A DNA stretch of 10,945 nt from Coemansia sp. RSA 1804. Its lineage: Eukaryota > Kickxellomycota > Kickxellomycetes > Kickxellales > Kickxellaceae. Numbering within the stretch: the first letter of the stretch is position 1; each line of letters begins with the position of its first letter. The notes below the pieces were generated by a model. The model was not told where the DNA came from, searched no databases, and saw only the letters and a list, made by a program, of their open reading frames with translations. Where the stretch lies: positions 1 through 10,945 of the forward strand of contig JANBTH010000815.1 in NCBI GenBank assembly GCA_027578815.1, read 5' to 3'. The translations under genes were made by a program, and so were the position numbers. Positions 1 through 7,157 of this stretch are shown here, piece after piece.

Positions 1-247
1 GTGTTTAGAAATAGGGTTTGGCTTTTGCAAGGATGCAAGCAAAAGAGAAAAGAGAGAGGAGAACGACAACAACGAAAGCGCTGCCCGAGAAGAAAGGATG
101 TAGGGCTGACTTTTCCTCCTTTAGACTTTAGAAGTCGCAGACAAAGAACAGGGTGGAGAAAGTTTGACACGGCGGAATTCAACAGCAGCTCGTAAGAGTA
201 GTAAAAACAGGGGGGAAGAGGGTGGAGGAATTCTGGGATTCAAAATG

Positions 248-259
248 AAAAAAAAAAAA
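248..259 (+). repeat. poly(A) run of 12
   Basis: An uninterrupted run of 12 A residues sits within a purine-rich stretch (about 200-275). It is low-complexity spacer sequence with no evidence of a retroposed element: no target-site duplication or upstream element was seen. Confidence 0.85.
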
Positions 260-648
260 GAAATGGAAGATAGAAATAACAAAGAACAGCAGCTGTGGCT
301 AGAAATAATGATGCACAAGAAGAAAAAGAAGCTGTGATATTTCCTCAGTACATATCTGGAAATGGACACTAAAAGATTCCAAATAAAAAAGCTCGATGTG
401 GTAGAGAGCTAGAAATGAAAACGATAGAATCCAGCTTCAGTGCCAAGGCTCACCTCGTCTGTTTTTCCTGCCCTTTTTCATATCCAAACAGCGCCTAATT
501 TACAAGTTCTGCAGCGAGAAAGAGGGGAGGAGGGGAGGTGGCACAACCCGTAAACTCGCTTGTATCCTTGAGGTTTCCATACCTTCTTTGTTGCATATCC
601 CTCGTTTTCTCCATGCGGCGGTAATGGAAGCGAGAAACAGGGCGAAAT

Positions 649-664
649 AGAGAGAGAGAGAGAG
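649..664 (+). repeat. (AG)8 microsatellite
   Basis: Eight perfect AG units lie in the purine-rich, non-coding left region. They are a potentially length-variable simple repeat. Confidence 0.9.
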
Positions 665-920
665 AAAACATCCCGGTCTACTAATCGGTTGCGATTCATG
701 CAGAACAAGCGTTTTGTCGGACGACGTTCATGCTATTTGGTCATACTCTTTCTTGCGCAGTCTGGCCCAGGATGTGAGCGGTGACAACCCAAACAACCAC
801 AGCAAAAATAGAAAGAGACAAGCCCGAACGGAGAGGTCTGTTTATTATTCTTTTTTCGCACCATTCCTCTTTTGCACATTTTGCACACGCGGAGCCGTAG
901 GTCCCACACATTTCACTTAC

Positions 921-944
921 TTTTTTTTGTTTTTTTTGGGGGGA
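921..944 (+). repeat. T-rich then G-rich homopolymer junction
   Basis: Two T runs (8 and 8) separated by one G lead directly into a run of six to seven G residues. This is low-complexity spacer sequence and a likely spot for sequencing or polymerase slippage errors. Confidence 0.8.
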
Positions 945-1226
945 TGGGAGTCACAAAAAGAAGGCAAGGGAGCCACAGGAAGACCACCTGCTTCTTGCTC
1001 GCGCCAGTGGTGGTGACTTGCCCAGCCTCTTCATCCTCGAGGCTGCCTTTCAAAAAGTCATGTGTGCCTTGATGAAAAGGCCACCGAGATCGGGGAATAT
1101 GCACTTTTTCATTTCATCATTTTGCTACGGCCAAGCAAGGAACATGGATCCATGTCGTTTGCAGGATTTGGGTGTGCGTGGCCTGAGCAAGAGTGGAAGA
1201 TGAGGCACTGCTTGTTCCAGAACAGG

Positions 1227-1283
1227 ACAACAACAACAACAAAACAACAGCAACAACGACAACAAGGCAACAAAGGCAACAAG
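1227..1283 (+). repeat. imperfect CAA/ACA trinucleotide repeat
   Basis: CAA-type triplets recur with interruptions (CAG, CGA, GGC) over nearly 60 bases. In one frame they would encode a Thr or Gln tract, but the surrounding frame has no domain, so I treat this as a non-coding imperfect microsatellite. Confidence 0.75.
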
Positions 1284-1391
1284 GTTACGGGCGATTGCGA
1301 TTCAATGCGTTGGCTAGCACTCTACTCTTGCCGTGCCTTTTTATCTCTATGAAACAAACATGCACGCAGTAGAACATTGACAGGGTAAAGA

Positions 1392-1407
1392 AGGAGGAGG
1401 AGGAGGG
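1392..1407 (+). repeat. (AGG)5 microsatellite
   Basis: About five AGG units lie in a purine-rich block of the left intergenic region. A similar G-rich purine patch follows at about 1479-1508. Neither has four separate runs of three or more G, so no standard G-quadruplex is claimed. Confidence 0.8.
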
Positions 1408-1954
1408 TCACCTTTTCCCGTATTCTCTTTTCTTTCTTTCTCAGCCTCTACTGCTGTTTACGCTTACTCACTGGGAAAGAAGGAGAGAAGGGGGTGGGTG
1501 GTGCGAGGTGTAAAATAAGAGAAGACCTGCGGCATTCAGCAGACTGTTAGATATTTTCTATTGTCTTATACCTTTATGCAGTTCATTCTGCTCTTTGCTT
1601 TCTTTCTATTGCAGAACATGATAGAAAAAAGTAGGTCCCATCGCCTGTCGCCCTTCTCCTTGTCCTGGTGGCGGTCGCCCATGAGCTAGACGCTTGGATC
1701 TACGGGCGCATTCTATACCAGCAGCACAAGAACAATGCAATAGCTGGGATATTCCTCGGAATTCGCCAAAAGAGAACCAACACATTCAAACGCATGCACA
1801 CAACAGCATTTTCTGAAAGAGGCATAACGCTCAATGCAATAAAAACAGAAAACGAGGCAAAATGGCAGCCGCTTTCCTTTTTCAGTATTCTTGAAAGACC
1901 CACAAAAAAGGAGGAGAATAGAATAAAATGAGCAAACAATAGATTGCTTTGTGG

Positions 1955-1966
1955 TTTTTATATATC
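1955..1966 (-). terminator. possible 3' end element of CSE1
   Basis: Read on the minus strand, about 40 bases past the Cse1 stop codon, the sequence is GATATATAAAAA. It contains TATATA, which resembles the efficiency element of fungal polyadenylation signals. No perfect AATAAA was seen on that strand nearby, so the assignment rests on position and composition only. Confidence 0.35.
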
Positions 1967-2005
1967 AAAGAGAAAGAGAAACCTTGCTTACTGCTGCTGG
2001 TATTA

Positions 2006-5000
2006 CTATTGCGATGATGATGCCTGTGCAATGGCAGCAGAAATGAACTGAGCCGCAGCCGGCGACAACTGCTGTTGTTGTGCAGCAGCCGAGATAGCAG
2101 CCTGCGCAGACTGCAACGCCTGGCCAAGCCCGCGGGTAGCGTCAGCGATCAGCGGACACGGATCGATCTTGATGTCGCCAAGCGTGGCCAGACGCGCAAA
2201 CGACGCCTGGTACCCGGTGTCCTCGATCTCCAGCGCATCAAGGTCCTCGTCAGCAGCCACCGCAGCAGCAGCCGCAGCCGCAGCCGCACTGCCATCGACA
2301 ATCAGCTTATCAGCAAGGGTCTTGGTCTCCTTAACCCCCGTATCCATCAGCATGGTGGCCAGCTGCTCCAATACAGGCCCCGTCAGCGGCGCACACGCAG
2401 GGTCGCCCTGGAACCGGCTGGACGCAACAAGCAGACCGAATCCCACAGCAACAGTCTTGCGGTCGATGCGACCAACAACGGTCGGAATCGCCTCAAGCAT
2501 AACGTTCTGCAGCACCGACGCAAACAACCCAGGCTGGATCCCGTTCATTGCGTCCACAAGCATCGCCACCCCCGCACCGCTCTGCGGCTCAATGCACAGC
2601 ACCGACGCAACGTAGTGCACGAGGTTGCGCGTGAACTTTGCAGTGCGCGACGTCTGCAGCCGCGTGAGACACAGCGTGAGAACGGGCTTCAGGAACTGCC
2701 GCACAGAGTCCGCCGGCGTGAACTGCGTGGCCGCAAGCAGCAGGCCGAATCCGTGGTGGTCGTTGGCGCGCGACGCAATCAGCTTCTGGAAAACACCGAG
2801 AATCGGCTGCAGATGCCCGTCACGTGCCAGCTGCGCTCCACCGATCTGCAGGTAGCTCTGCAGCAGACGCACGAGCGCCGGGATGTTGCCCTGGGCGCTC
2901 CACAGCGTGGGCTGCAGCAGCGGGGGCAGCAGGCTGACGTAGGCCTCGGGCAGCGCTCCGCCCGCCGTGTGCACCGACAGAAGCTGCGCGAGGATCTGGA
3001 ACACGTAGGGCATGAACTCGGCCACGTCCTGCTGCAGAATGTTCTGGAAGATCGGGAACAGCGTGGCCTCGAACTGCCCGATAGCCGCGCTGTCGGCCGC
3101 GCACGAGAACCGCGCAAGCGACCCGATCGCCTCGAACAGAAAGTGGCTGAACCGCGGGTTGCTCGGGTTCTTGCTGACCTCCGCCAGGATCTGCGCCAGC
3201 TTGGCCAGCGCCGCCGGTGCGAGCGGCAGAATGTTTGTGCGGCACGCAAGGATGATCCGCATCGCCGTCTTGATCATGTAGTCGTTCTCCGCCAGCTTCT
3301 GCGGCGACTCTGCGCGGTCAAACGTTGCCACGATGTGCTGCAGCATGCTCTCGGCCAGCGGCTGGATATCCGCAGGCCCAAACAACAGCGCGCCGTCCTT
3401 CTTCAGCACAAGTATGCGCTCGACCGCAATGGCCGCGTACATCGACACGGCTGGGTTCGGGTGCGCAAGGTGGTCGCCTAGCAACGGCAGCGCCTGCGCC
3501 AGCATCTCGCGCGGCAGCTGGCTGCGGAAGGTGGTGACAAACCTGATCGCGTCGGCCTTCAGAATCGGCGCCTGTGCATCAGAACCGGTGTCCCGCAGAT
3601 GCTGGACGATCTGCGAGGCAAAAAAGTCGGGCACATTGACGAGCTCATTGACTTTTGTCGCGCCCAGCGCCTGCACCGAGGCCACCACCGCCACCGAGGC
3701 CACAAGGAAGAGGGCGACGTCCTTGTCGCGCCAGTTCCCCACCGGGTTTGCCGCGTACCGCTCGAGCCCCTTCTGGATGTATATCGACATCGCCTGCGTT
3801 GTTTCCGACGAGAACTGGTCCAACAGGCCGCGCACAAGATCGGCCGCAGCCTCGCGCCGACTGCCAGCCTCGCTGCCTTCCACGTCGCGGCGCACAAACT
3901 GGACCGGGTCGTCCTCGAACAGCTCCTCGTCGCTCTCGGGCAGAACAGCGTTTGGAATGACGATGCGCTCGCATATCAGTTTCAGCGAATCGCCCGACGC
4001 AAACAGCTCCCTCTGCTGCGGATTACGCACAACCGTACGCAGGAACGCCATGCCCTTGCTGACCACGCCGTCATACTTTCCTTCCTTCCCCACCGTCGTA
4101 AGCATGTTCCAAACGGTCTCGACAAACTGCGGCAGCTGCTTAAAGTCCTCCTCGTATCTCTGCGCATACAGCTCAATGATCTCGCAGATGCTGGCCTTGA
4201 CCTCCTCCAGATCGCCCGCCACGTCGTCGTCGTCCGACACCGCATTGGGGTTTGCGTAAACCAGGTATTTGTGGAACGTCTGCATGAACTGGGCCATGTT
4301 GTCCTCAAAGAACGGGGGCAGATCCTGGCAATTAAGGTCATAGTAGATCTGGCAGAGCAGCGCCAGCGAGTGGAGGAGTATCTGCAGCGCCTGCTTGTTC
4401 TGCGCATGCTCGTCAATCAGTCTATCGGTGGTTACAAACACCTGCAAGTACGGTTCTGTGAACTGACTCAGCACGTAGTTGATTTTAGTGTACAGACGGT
4501 CCGACCGGAACGCCGAGCGCCACCCCTTGAACACATTGTGCGCCGTCTGCAGGATCCCGTTATTTACATGGTAATCGGTGGCCGAGAGCCTCGACACCAG
4601 CGTGCTAATCAGATCCGGCCACTGCTCCGGGAAATCGCTATCCGCAATAATCGACACCGCCTCGCCAATCTGCAGCTGGAGTTTCTTTGGCACCGTCAGC
4701 ATAAGCCCCACGATCTCCTCCTTCACCACGCGGCGGTCGTCCGCCGAAAGCAGCTCCTCCGCACTCTCCTCATCCTGCGCCCAGCGACGCTTGACAAAGT
4801 TCTTAAAGTACAGTGCTGCCGCAAACCTGATGTTGCCATCCGTCCCCTCGTTGTTGACCAGCTGCAGCAGCGGCACCACAAACCGCGGCGTCTGCTCGAT
4901 CGACTGCAAGAACCCTTCGGCTACTTGTGCAAGAAGAACAAAACGGCAAATGGATGGTTAGTAGTAAGTATCAGTGGTACTAAATAGGGTGGATAAACCT

Positions 5001-5133
5001 CCGACTGCTCAGAAATACTTTGTGTGTGCCACCTACCTTGCTTGCGCTGCTGTGCGTCGGGGCTGAGAGTCTGCTGTAGGCTCTGTGCTAGCGACTCTTG
5101 CGAGAAGTTTGCCACTCCGTTGTTCATAGACAT
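2006..5133 (-). CDS. CSE1: exportin-2 / Cse1 (importin-alpha re-exporter), two exons
   Basis: Cse1/CAS is the RanGTP-dependent karyopherin that exports importin-alpha from the nucleus after cargo release. The coding sequence joins exon 1 (5133 down to 5037, 32 codons plus one base) to exon 2 (4920 down to 2006, stop TAG), giving 1003 residues against about 960-970 in yeast and human. Splicing gives QRKQ-AEGFLQSIEQTPRF, which restores the start of the importin-beta N-terminal domain. Family-typical stretches include IRFAAALYFKNFVKRRW (about residues 63-79), SDFPEQWPDL (127-136), the NGILQTAH...FKGWR region (about 154-167) and the acidic EELFEDDPVQFVRRDVEGS (about 364-382), all typical of the Cse1 central domain. 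The CAS/CSE1 C-terminal domain follows. The start is the first ATG of exon 1; a second in-frame ATG lies two codons on. Residues 911-922 form an Ala run, and the tail is rich in Ala, Gln and Ser, unlike the conserved core. Identification is confident. Confidence 0.95.
4921..5036 (-). other. CSE1: CSE1 intron, 116 bp
   Basis: On the minus strand the donor is GTAGGT (5036-5031) and the acceptor ends in AG (4922-4921). A perfect TACTAAC branch-point sequence lies at 4963-4957, about 36 bases before the acceptor. Removing the intron joins the split Ala codon (G|CC) and restores the conserved Cse1 N-terminus. The length is not a multiple of three, so retention would shift the frame. Confidence 0.93.
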
Positions 5134-5244
5134 TGTCTTCAACTGGACCAAAAGAGAAAGAGTTACCCAACGATAAAACAGAAAGAGAATGAATGAACAA
5201 TGTAAACCCGGACGCGTGCTGCACTGTATATGAGCAAATTCACG

Positions 5245-5251
5245 ATATATA
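5245..5251 (-). promoter_or_regulatory. possible TATA element for CSE1
   Basis: The minus strand reads TATATAT about 115 bases upstream of the Cse1 start codon. The distance is compatible with a fungal promoter carrying a moderately long or spliced 5' UTR. AT-rich spacers produce such strings by chance, so this is weak. Confidence 0.3.
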
Positions 5252-5769
5252 ATGTTTGAATTAAGTGCAAGTACCAGGACGCGCGTTTTGTTTTAATTCT
5301 CCTCCACAATAAAAAACAAGGAAAAAGGTAGCAGTTGGATTTACTCTGTCCTTCTCGCCGTTAGTGCTTATGTCTGTAAAAAAGAAAGAAGGTCCCAGAA
5401 GAATGAACAAGAACTGTGTAAATAATAAGAGAAGAAAAAGGAAATAAAAACAGCTTTTTTAGAATTGGGAGCTGAGAAAGAAAGGTTGTTATCGCCACTA
5501 TAGAGATGTTGCAAGAAAAAGGCAGACAAGGGGAGAGTGAACAAAATTTAAAAAAAAACGGTGTTCCGAGACTTTGGCAAAGAAAAATTATGATATTGCT
5601 GCTCTGCCTTTGCGTAAATCGATGGTGCCTTTTTATAGGATATCATGCCCAGCTTCTAACAAATTATCCTATTACACGGTAAAATGAGCTGCTTCTTATT
5701 AAAAAACATCTTTATACGTCTCTGTTCCTAGCTAAAGAAGTGAGTGATTTATATGGCATTAGGTGTCGC

Positions 5770-5790
5770 TTGTTTGTTTGTTTGTTTGTT
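5770..5790 (+). repeat. (TTTG)5 tetranucleotide repeat
   Basis: About five TTTG units lie in the CSE1/ARV1 spacer. This is a simple repeat with no coding context. Confidence 0.9.
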
Positions 5791-5912
5791 GGCTGGCATC
5801 ACCAATTACACGGGACTCTCTGCATACCAAGCCATAACCAGATCCCAGAATCACAACGCGTAGTTACATGGCGCCAAAAAAAAACCACATCAACACAGTA
5901 ACTCTTGTAACA

Positions 5913-5931
5913 TCTCTCTCTCTCTCTCTCT
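5913..5931 (+). repeat. (TC)9 microsatellite
   Basis: A perfect TC dinucleotide run of 19 bases lies about 150 bases upstream of the ARV1 start codon. Pyrimidine tracts are common in fungal promoters, but no factor can be assigned. Confidence 0.9.
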
Positions 5932-6030
5932 GCTGATCGTTGCGTTTCTCCATCTCCCCTTTTCCTGCATCCTGTTCCAACCATCTTCAGCAACAAAGTG
6001 AACATCCGGGTACGCCGCAGGTGTTTTGTT

Positions 6031-6039
6031 TATATATAG
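6031..6039 (+). promoter_or_regulatory. ARV1: TATA box of ARV1
   Basis: TATATATAG lies 51 bases before the ATG at 6082. Initiation about 30 bases downstream would give a leader of only about 15-25 bases. No other ATG lies between the element and 6082, which favours 6082 as the first start codon. Confidence 0.6.
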
Positions 6040-6081
6040 TTTGCACACATAGTAAAGTCCCTCTCTGGAAACCGAGAAACA

Positions 6082-7131
6082 ATGGCTTGGTCGCCGCTGG
6101 TGTTTCTACAACATGAGCCGGTGCTTTCGACGCCCATGTACTACCTACACACCCTGATATGCACGCTCAGCGCAACATCGGTCAGAACTTTAGGGCTTGG
6201 ATCGGCTGACACAATAACATGCAACCGAATGGGATGCGAGTGCCACGTACTTGGCGACTCCCAGCACCGCGTGCTCGTAGCGCTGGTTATGGTTGCAGCA
6301 CTGGCAGCGGTTGTGCTGACATTCGGGCCACAGACACCGCAGTCTCCGCTGATGGCCGAACCAGCAAACGCAGAATCTAGTGCACAGCAGACGACAACGG
6401 TGGCCACAACAGGCCAGGTTTGCATCGAGTGCGGCCGGCCGGTAGCAAGTCTGTTTACCGAGTATGGCGTGGGCCACATCCGACTGACGCAGTGCGCAAA
6501 CTGCAAGCACTTTGCCGACAAGTATGTGGAGCACGACGTGGTGATAGTGTTCATCGACATGCTGCTGCACAAGCCGCAAGTGTACCGCCACCTGCTGGTC
6601 AACAAGCTCGAGTTCCGCCAGCCAGCAATGGAGCGCAATGTGGCCAAACTGGGCATCCTGCTTGTGCTGTTCAGCGTCTACATCGACTGGTTCCGTTTGG
6701 AGGAAGGTGGCCGCCTGCGCAACCAGAGCGAGCTGTTGTTTGGCCAGCGCTTATCGTTTGCTACGCAGTACGTGTTTATCCTTGTATTGTCGGCTATTGA
6801 TGCTGCTGCACTGCTTGCGGGCGTGCTGCTGGCGTCGATTGTGCACCAGCGCTGCTTCACACACGTCAAGCGGTGGGCCACAATGGCCACCGCTCTGACG
6901 ATTGCCAGCTTTGGCAAGGTGCTGATGATCATTCTGGTCATCTGGGACTACAACGAGCCGTACTATCCGTGGCTGCTGGACACGCTCGTCTTCACCTCAT
7001 ACTCTACCGCAATGTCTGTGCTCTTCGATGTCAGCGTCCCGTGGGCCAGCCTGATGGTTGTATTTGGCATGGCCACCAAGCAGCTGGTTCACCTGGCAGC
7101 ACTGACCGTCTCTGCTGCCCCCTTCTCGTAA
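6082..7131 (+). CDS. ARV1: Arv1-family ER membrane protein with N-terminal extension
   Basis: Arv1 proteins are ER membrane proteins needed for sterol distribution and GPI-anchor intermediate handling. The 349-residue product carries the family's N-terminal zinc-ribbon-like homology region: CIECGRPVASL with C114 and C117, then RLTQCANCKHFADKYVE with C138 and C141. The typical FIDMLLHKPQVYRHLLVNKLEF follows at about 157-178. Hydrophobic segments lie at about 186-204, 226-254, 268-290 and 300-340. Yeast Arv1 starts almost at the first cysteine; here about 110 residues precede it, including a strongly hydrophobic segment (about 63-82) and a small Cys group (C47, C52, C54). The frame is continuous and I saw no strong GTAAGT-type donor that would remove the extension. 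Met91 (base 6352) is an alternative start giving 259 residues, nearer the family norm. The nearby TATA box and the A at -3 of the 6082 ATG support the long form. Family assignment is confident, the start less so. Confidence 0.9.
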   Translation: MAWSPLVFLQHEPVLSTPMYYLHTLICTLSATSVRTLGLGSADTITCNRMGCECHVLGDSQHRVLVALVMVAALAAVVLTFGPQTPQSPLMAEPANAESSAQQTTTVATTGQVCIECGRPVASLFTEYGVGHIRLTQCANCKHFADKYVEHDVVIVFIDMLLHKPQVYRHLLVNKLEFRQPAMERNVAKLGILLVLFSVYIDWFRLEEGGRLRNQSELLFGQRLSFATQYVFILVLSAIDAAALLAGVLLASIVHQRCFTHVKRWATMATALTIASFGKVLMIILVIWDYNEPYYPWLLDTLVFTSYSTAMSVLFDVSVPWASLMVVFGMATKQLVHLAALTVSAAPFS

Positions 7132-7157
7132 CGAACCCTTCTGCTGCAGACTATGAA
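7132..7157. other. 26-bp convergent gap between ARV1 and GYP8-like stops
   Basis: The TAA of ARV1 ends at 7131, and the TAA of the minus-strand TBC gene occupies 7160-7158. Only 26 bases separate them, with no room for two independent 3' ends. The 3' UTRs are therefore expected to run into the opposite coding sequence. Confidence 0.9.

Larger units (their letters stand above)
1..2005. other. gene-poor, repeat-rich intergenic region
   Basis: I see no convincing coding region on either strand here. The open frames are short (under about 100 codons), contain simple-sequence peptides and show no recognisable domain. The sequence is dominated by purine-rich or pyrimidine-rich tracts and microsatellites, some listed separately. 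A pyrimidine tract ending in CAG at about 1593-1614 resembles a fungal 3' splice site and is followed by a 23-codon frame (ATG at 1618, stop TAG at 1687-1689), but I can assign no upstream exon. The somewhat GC-richer part at about 960-1220 is the most coding-like and still matches nothing I know. It may hold the 3' UTR of the leftward Cse1 gene, a neighbouring promoter or a non-coding transcript. No tRNA-type B box was seen. Confidence 0.6.
5134..6081. promoter_or_regulatory. divergent intergenic region between CSE1 and ARV1
   Basis: This AT-rich spacer separates two divergently transcribed genes and must hold both promoters. It contains a TATA element for ARV1 (6031-6039), a weaker TATATAT on the minus strand (5251-5245) about 115 bases before the Cse1 ATG, a TTTG tetranucleotide repeat and a TC repeat. 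Just upstream of the Cse1 ATG, on the minus strand, a pyrimidine stretch ends in CAG at about 5144; this could be the acceptor of a 5' UTR intron, but no donor was fixed. No coding frame with a recognisable domain and no tRNA signature was seen. Confidence 0.6.

Noticed and set aside
521..541. G-rich tract as a possible G-quadruplex
   Set aside because: It has only two runs of four G, the rest being pairs, so it fails the usual four-runs-of-three rule.
913..1104. 63-codon minus-strand frame with a plausible acidic segment
   Set aside because: It is too short, ends in a peptide encoded by a homopolymer tract and has no supporting splice sites or domain.
1143..1154. Perfect 12-bp palindrome CATGGATCCATG
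   Set aside because: A few 12-bp palindromes are expected by chance in 11 kb, and it has no second copy or positional context.
1070..1187. Box C (TGATGA) and box D (CTGA) strings suggesting a snoRNA
   Set aside because: The purine before box C is missing, the spacing is long (about 118 bases) and the flanks do not form a terminal stem.
1668..1931. 87-codon plus-strand frame, the most protein-like in the left region
   Set aside because: It lacks an ATG start, is not linked to a confirmed exon, has no recognised family and shows AT-rich codon use unlike the real genes nearby.
2075..3481. 468-codon plus-strand open frame antisense to CSE1
   Set aside because: It lies wholly opposite the conserved Cse1 coding sequence. 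It is rich in Arg, Gln and His, has no recognisable domain, and is expected from the G/C-biased third positions of the real gene.
3599..4987. 462-codon plus-strand open frame antisense to CSE1 (and a 308-codon frame at 3333-4259)
   Set aside because: These are also antisense shadows. The longer frame crosses the CSE1 exon and intron without regard to structure, and its peptide is compositionally odd with no domain.
6141..6656. 171-codon minus-strand frame opposite ARV1
   Set aside because: It is a shadow of the ARV1 coding sequence: Ser/Thr/Cys-rich, with no domain and no promoter.
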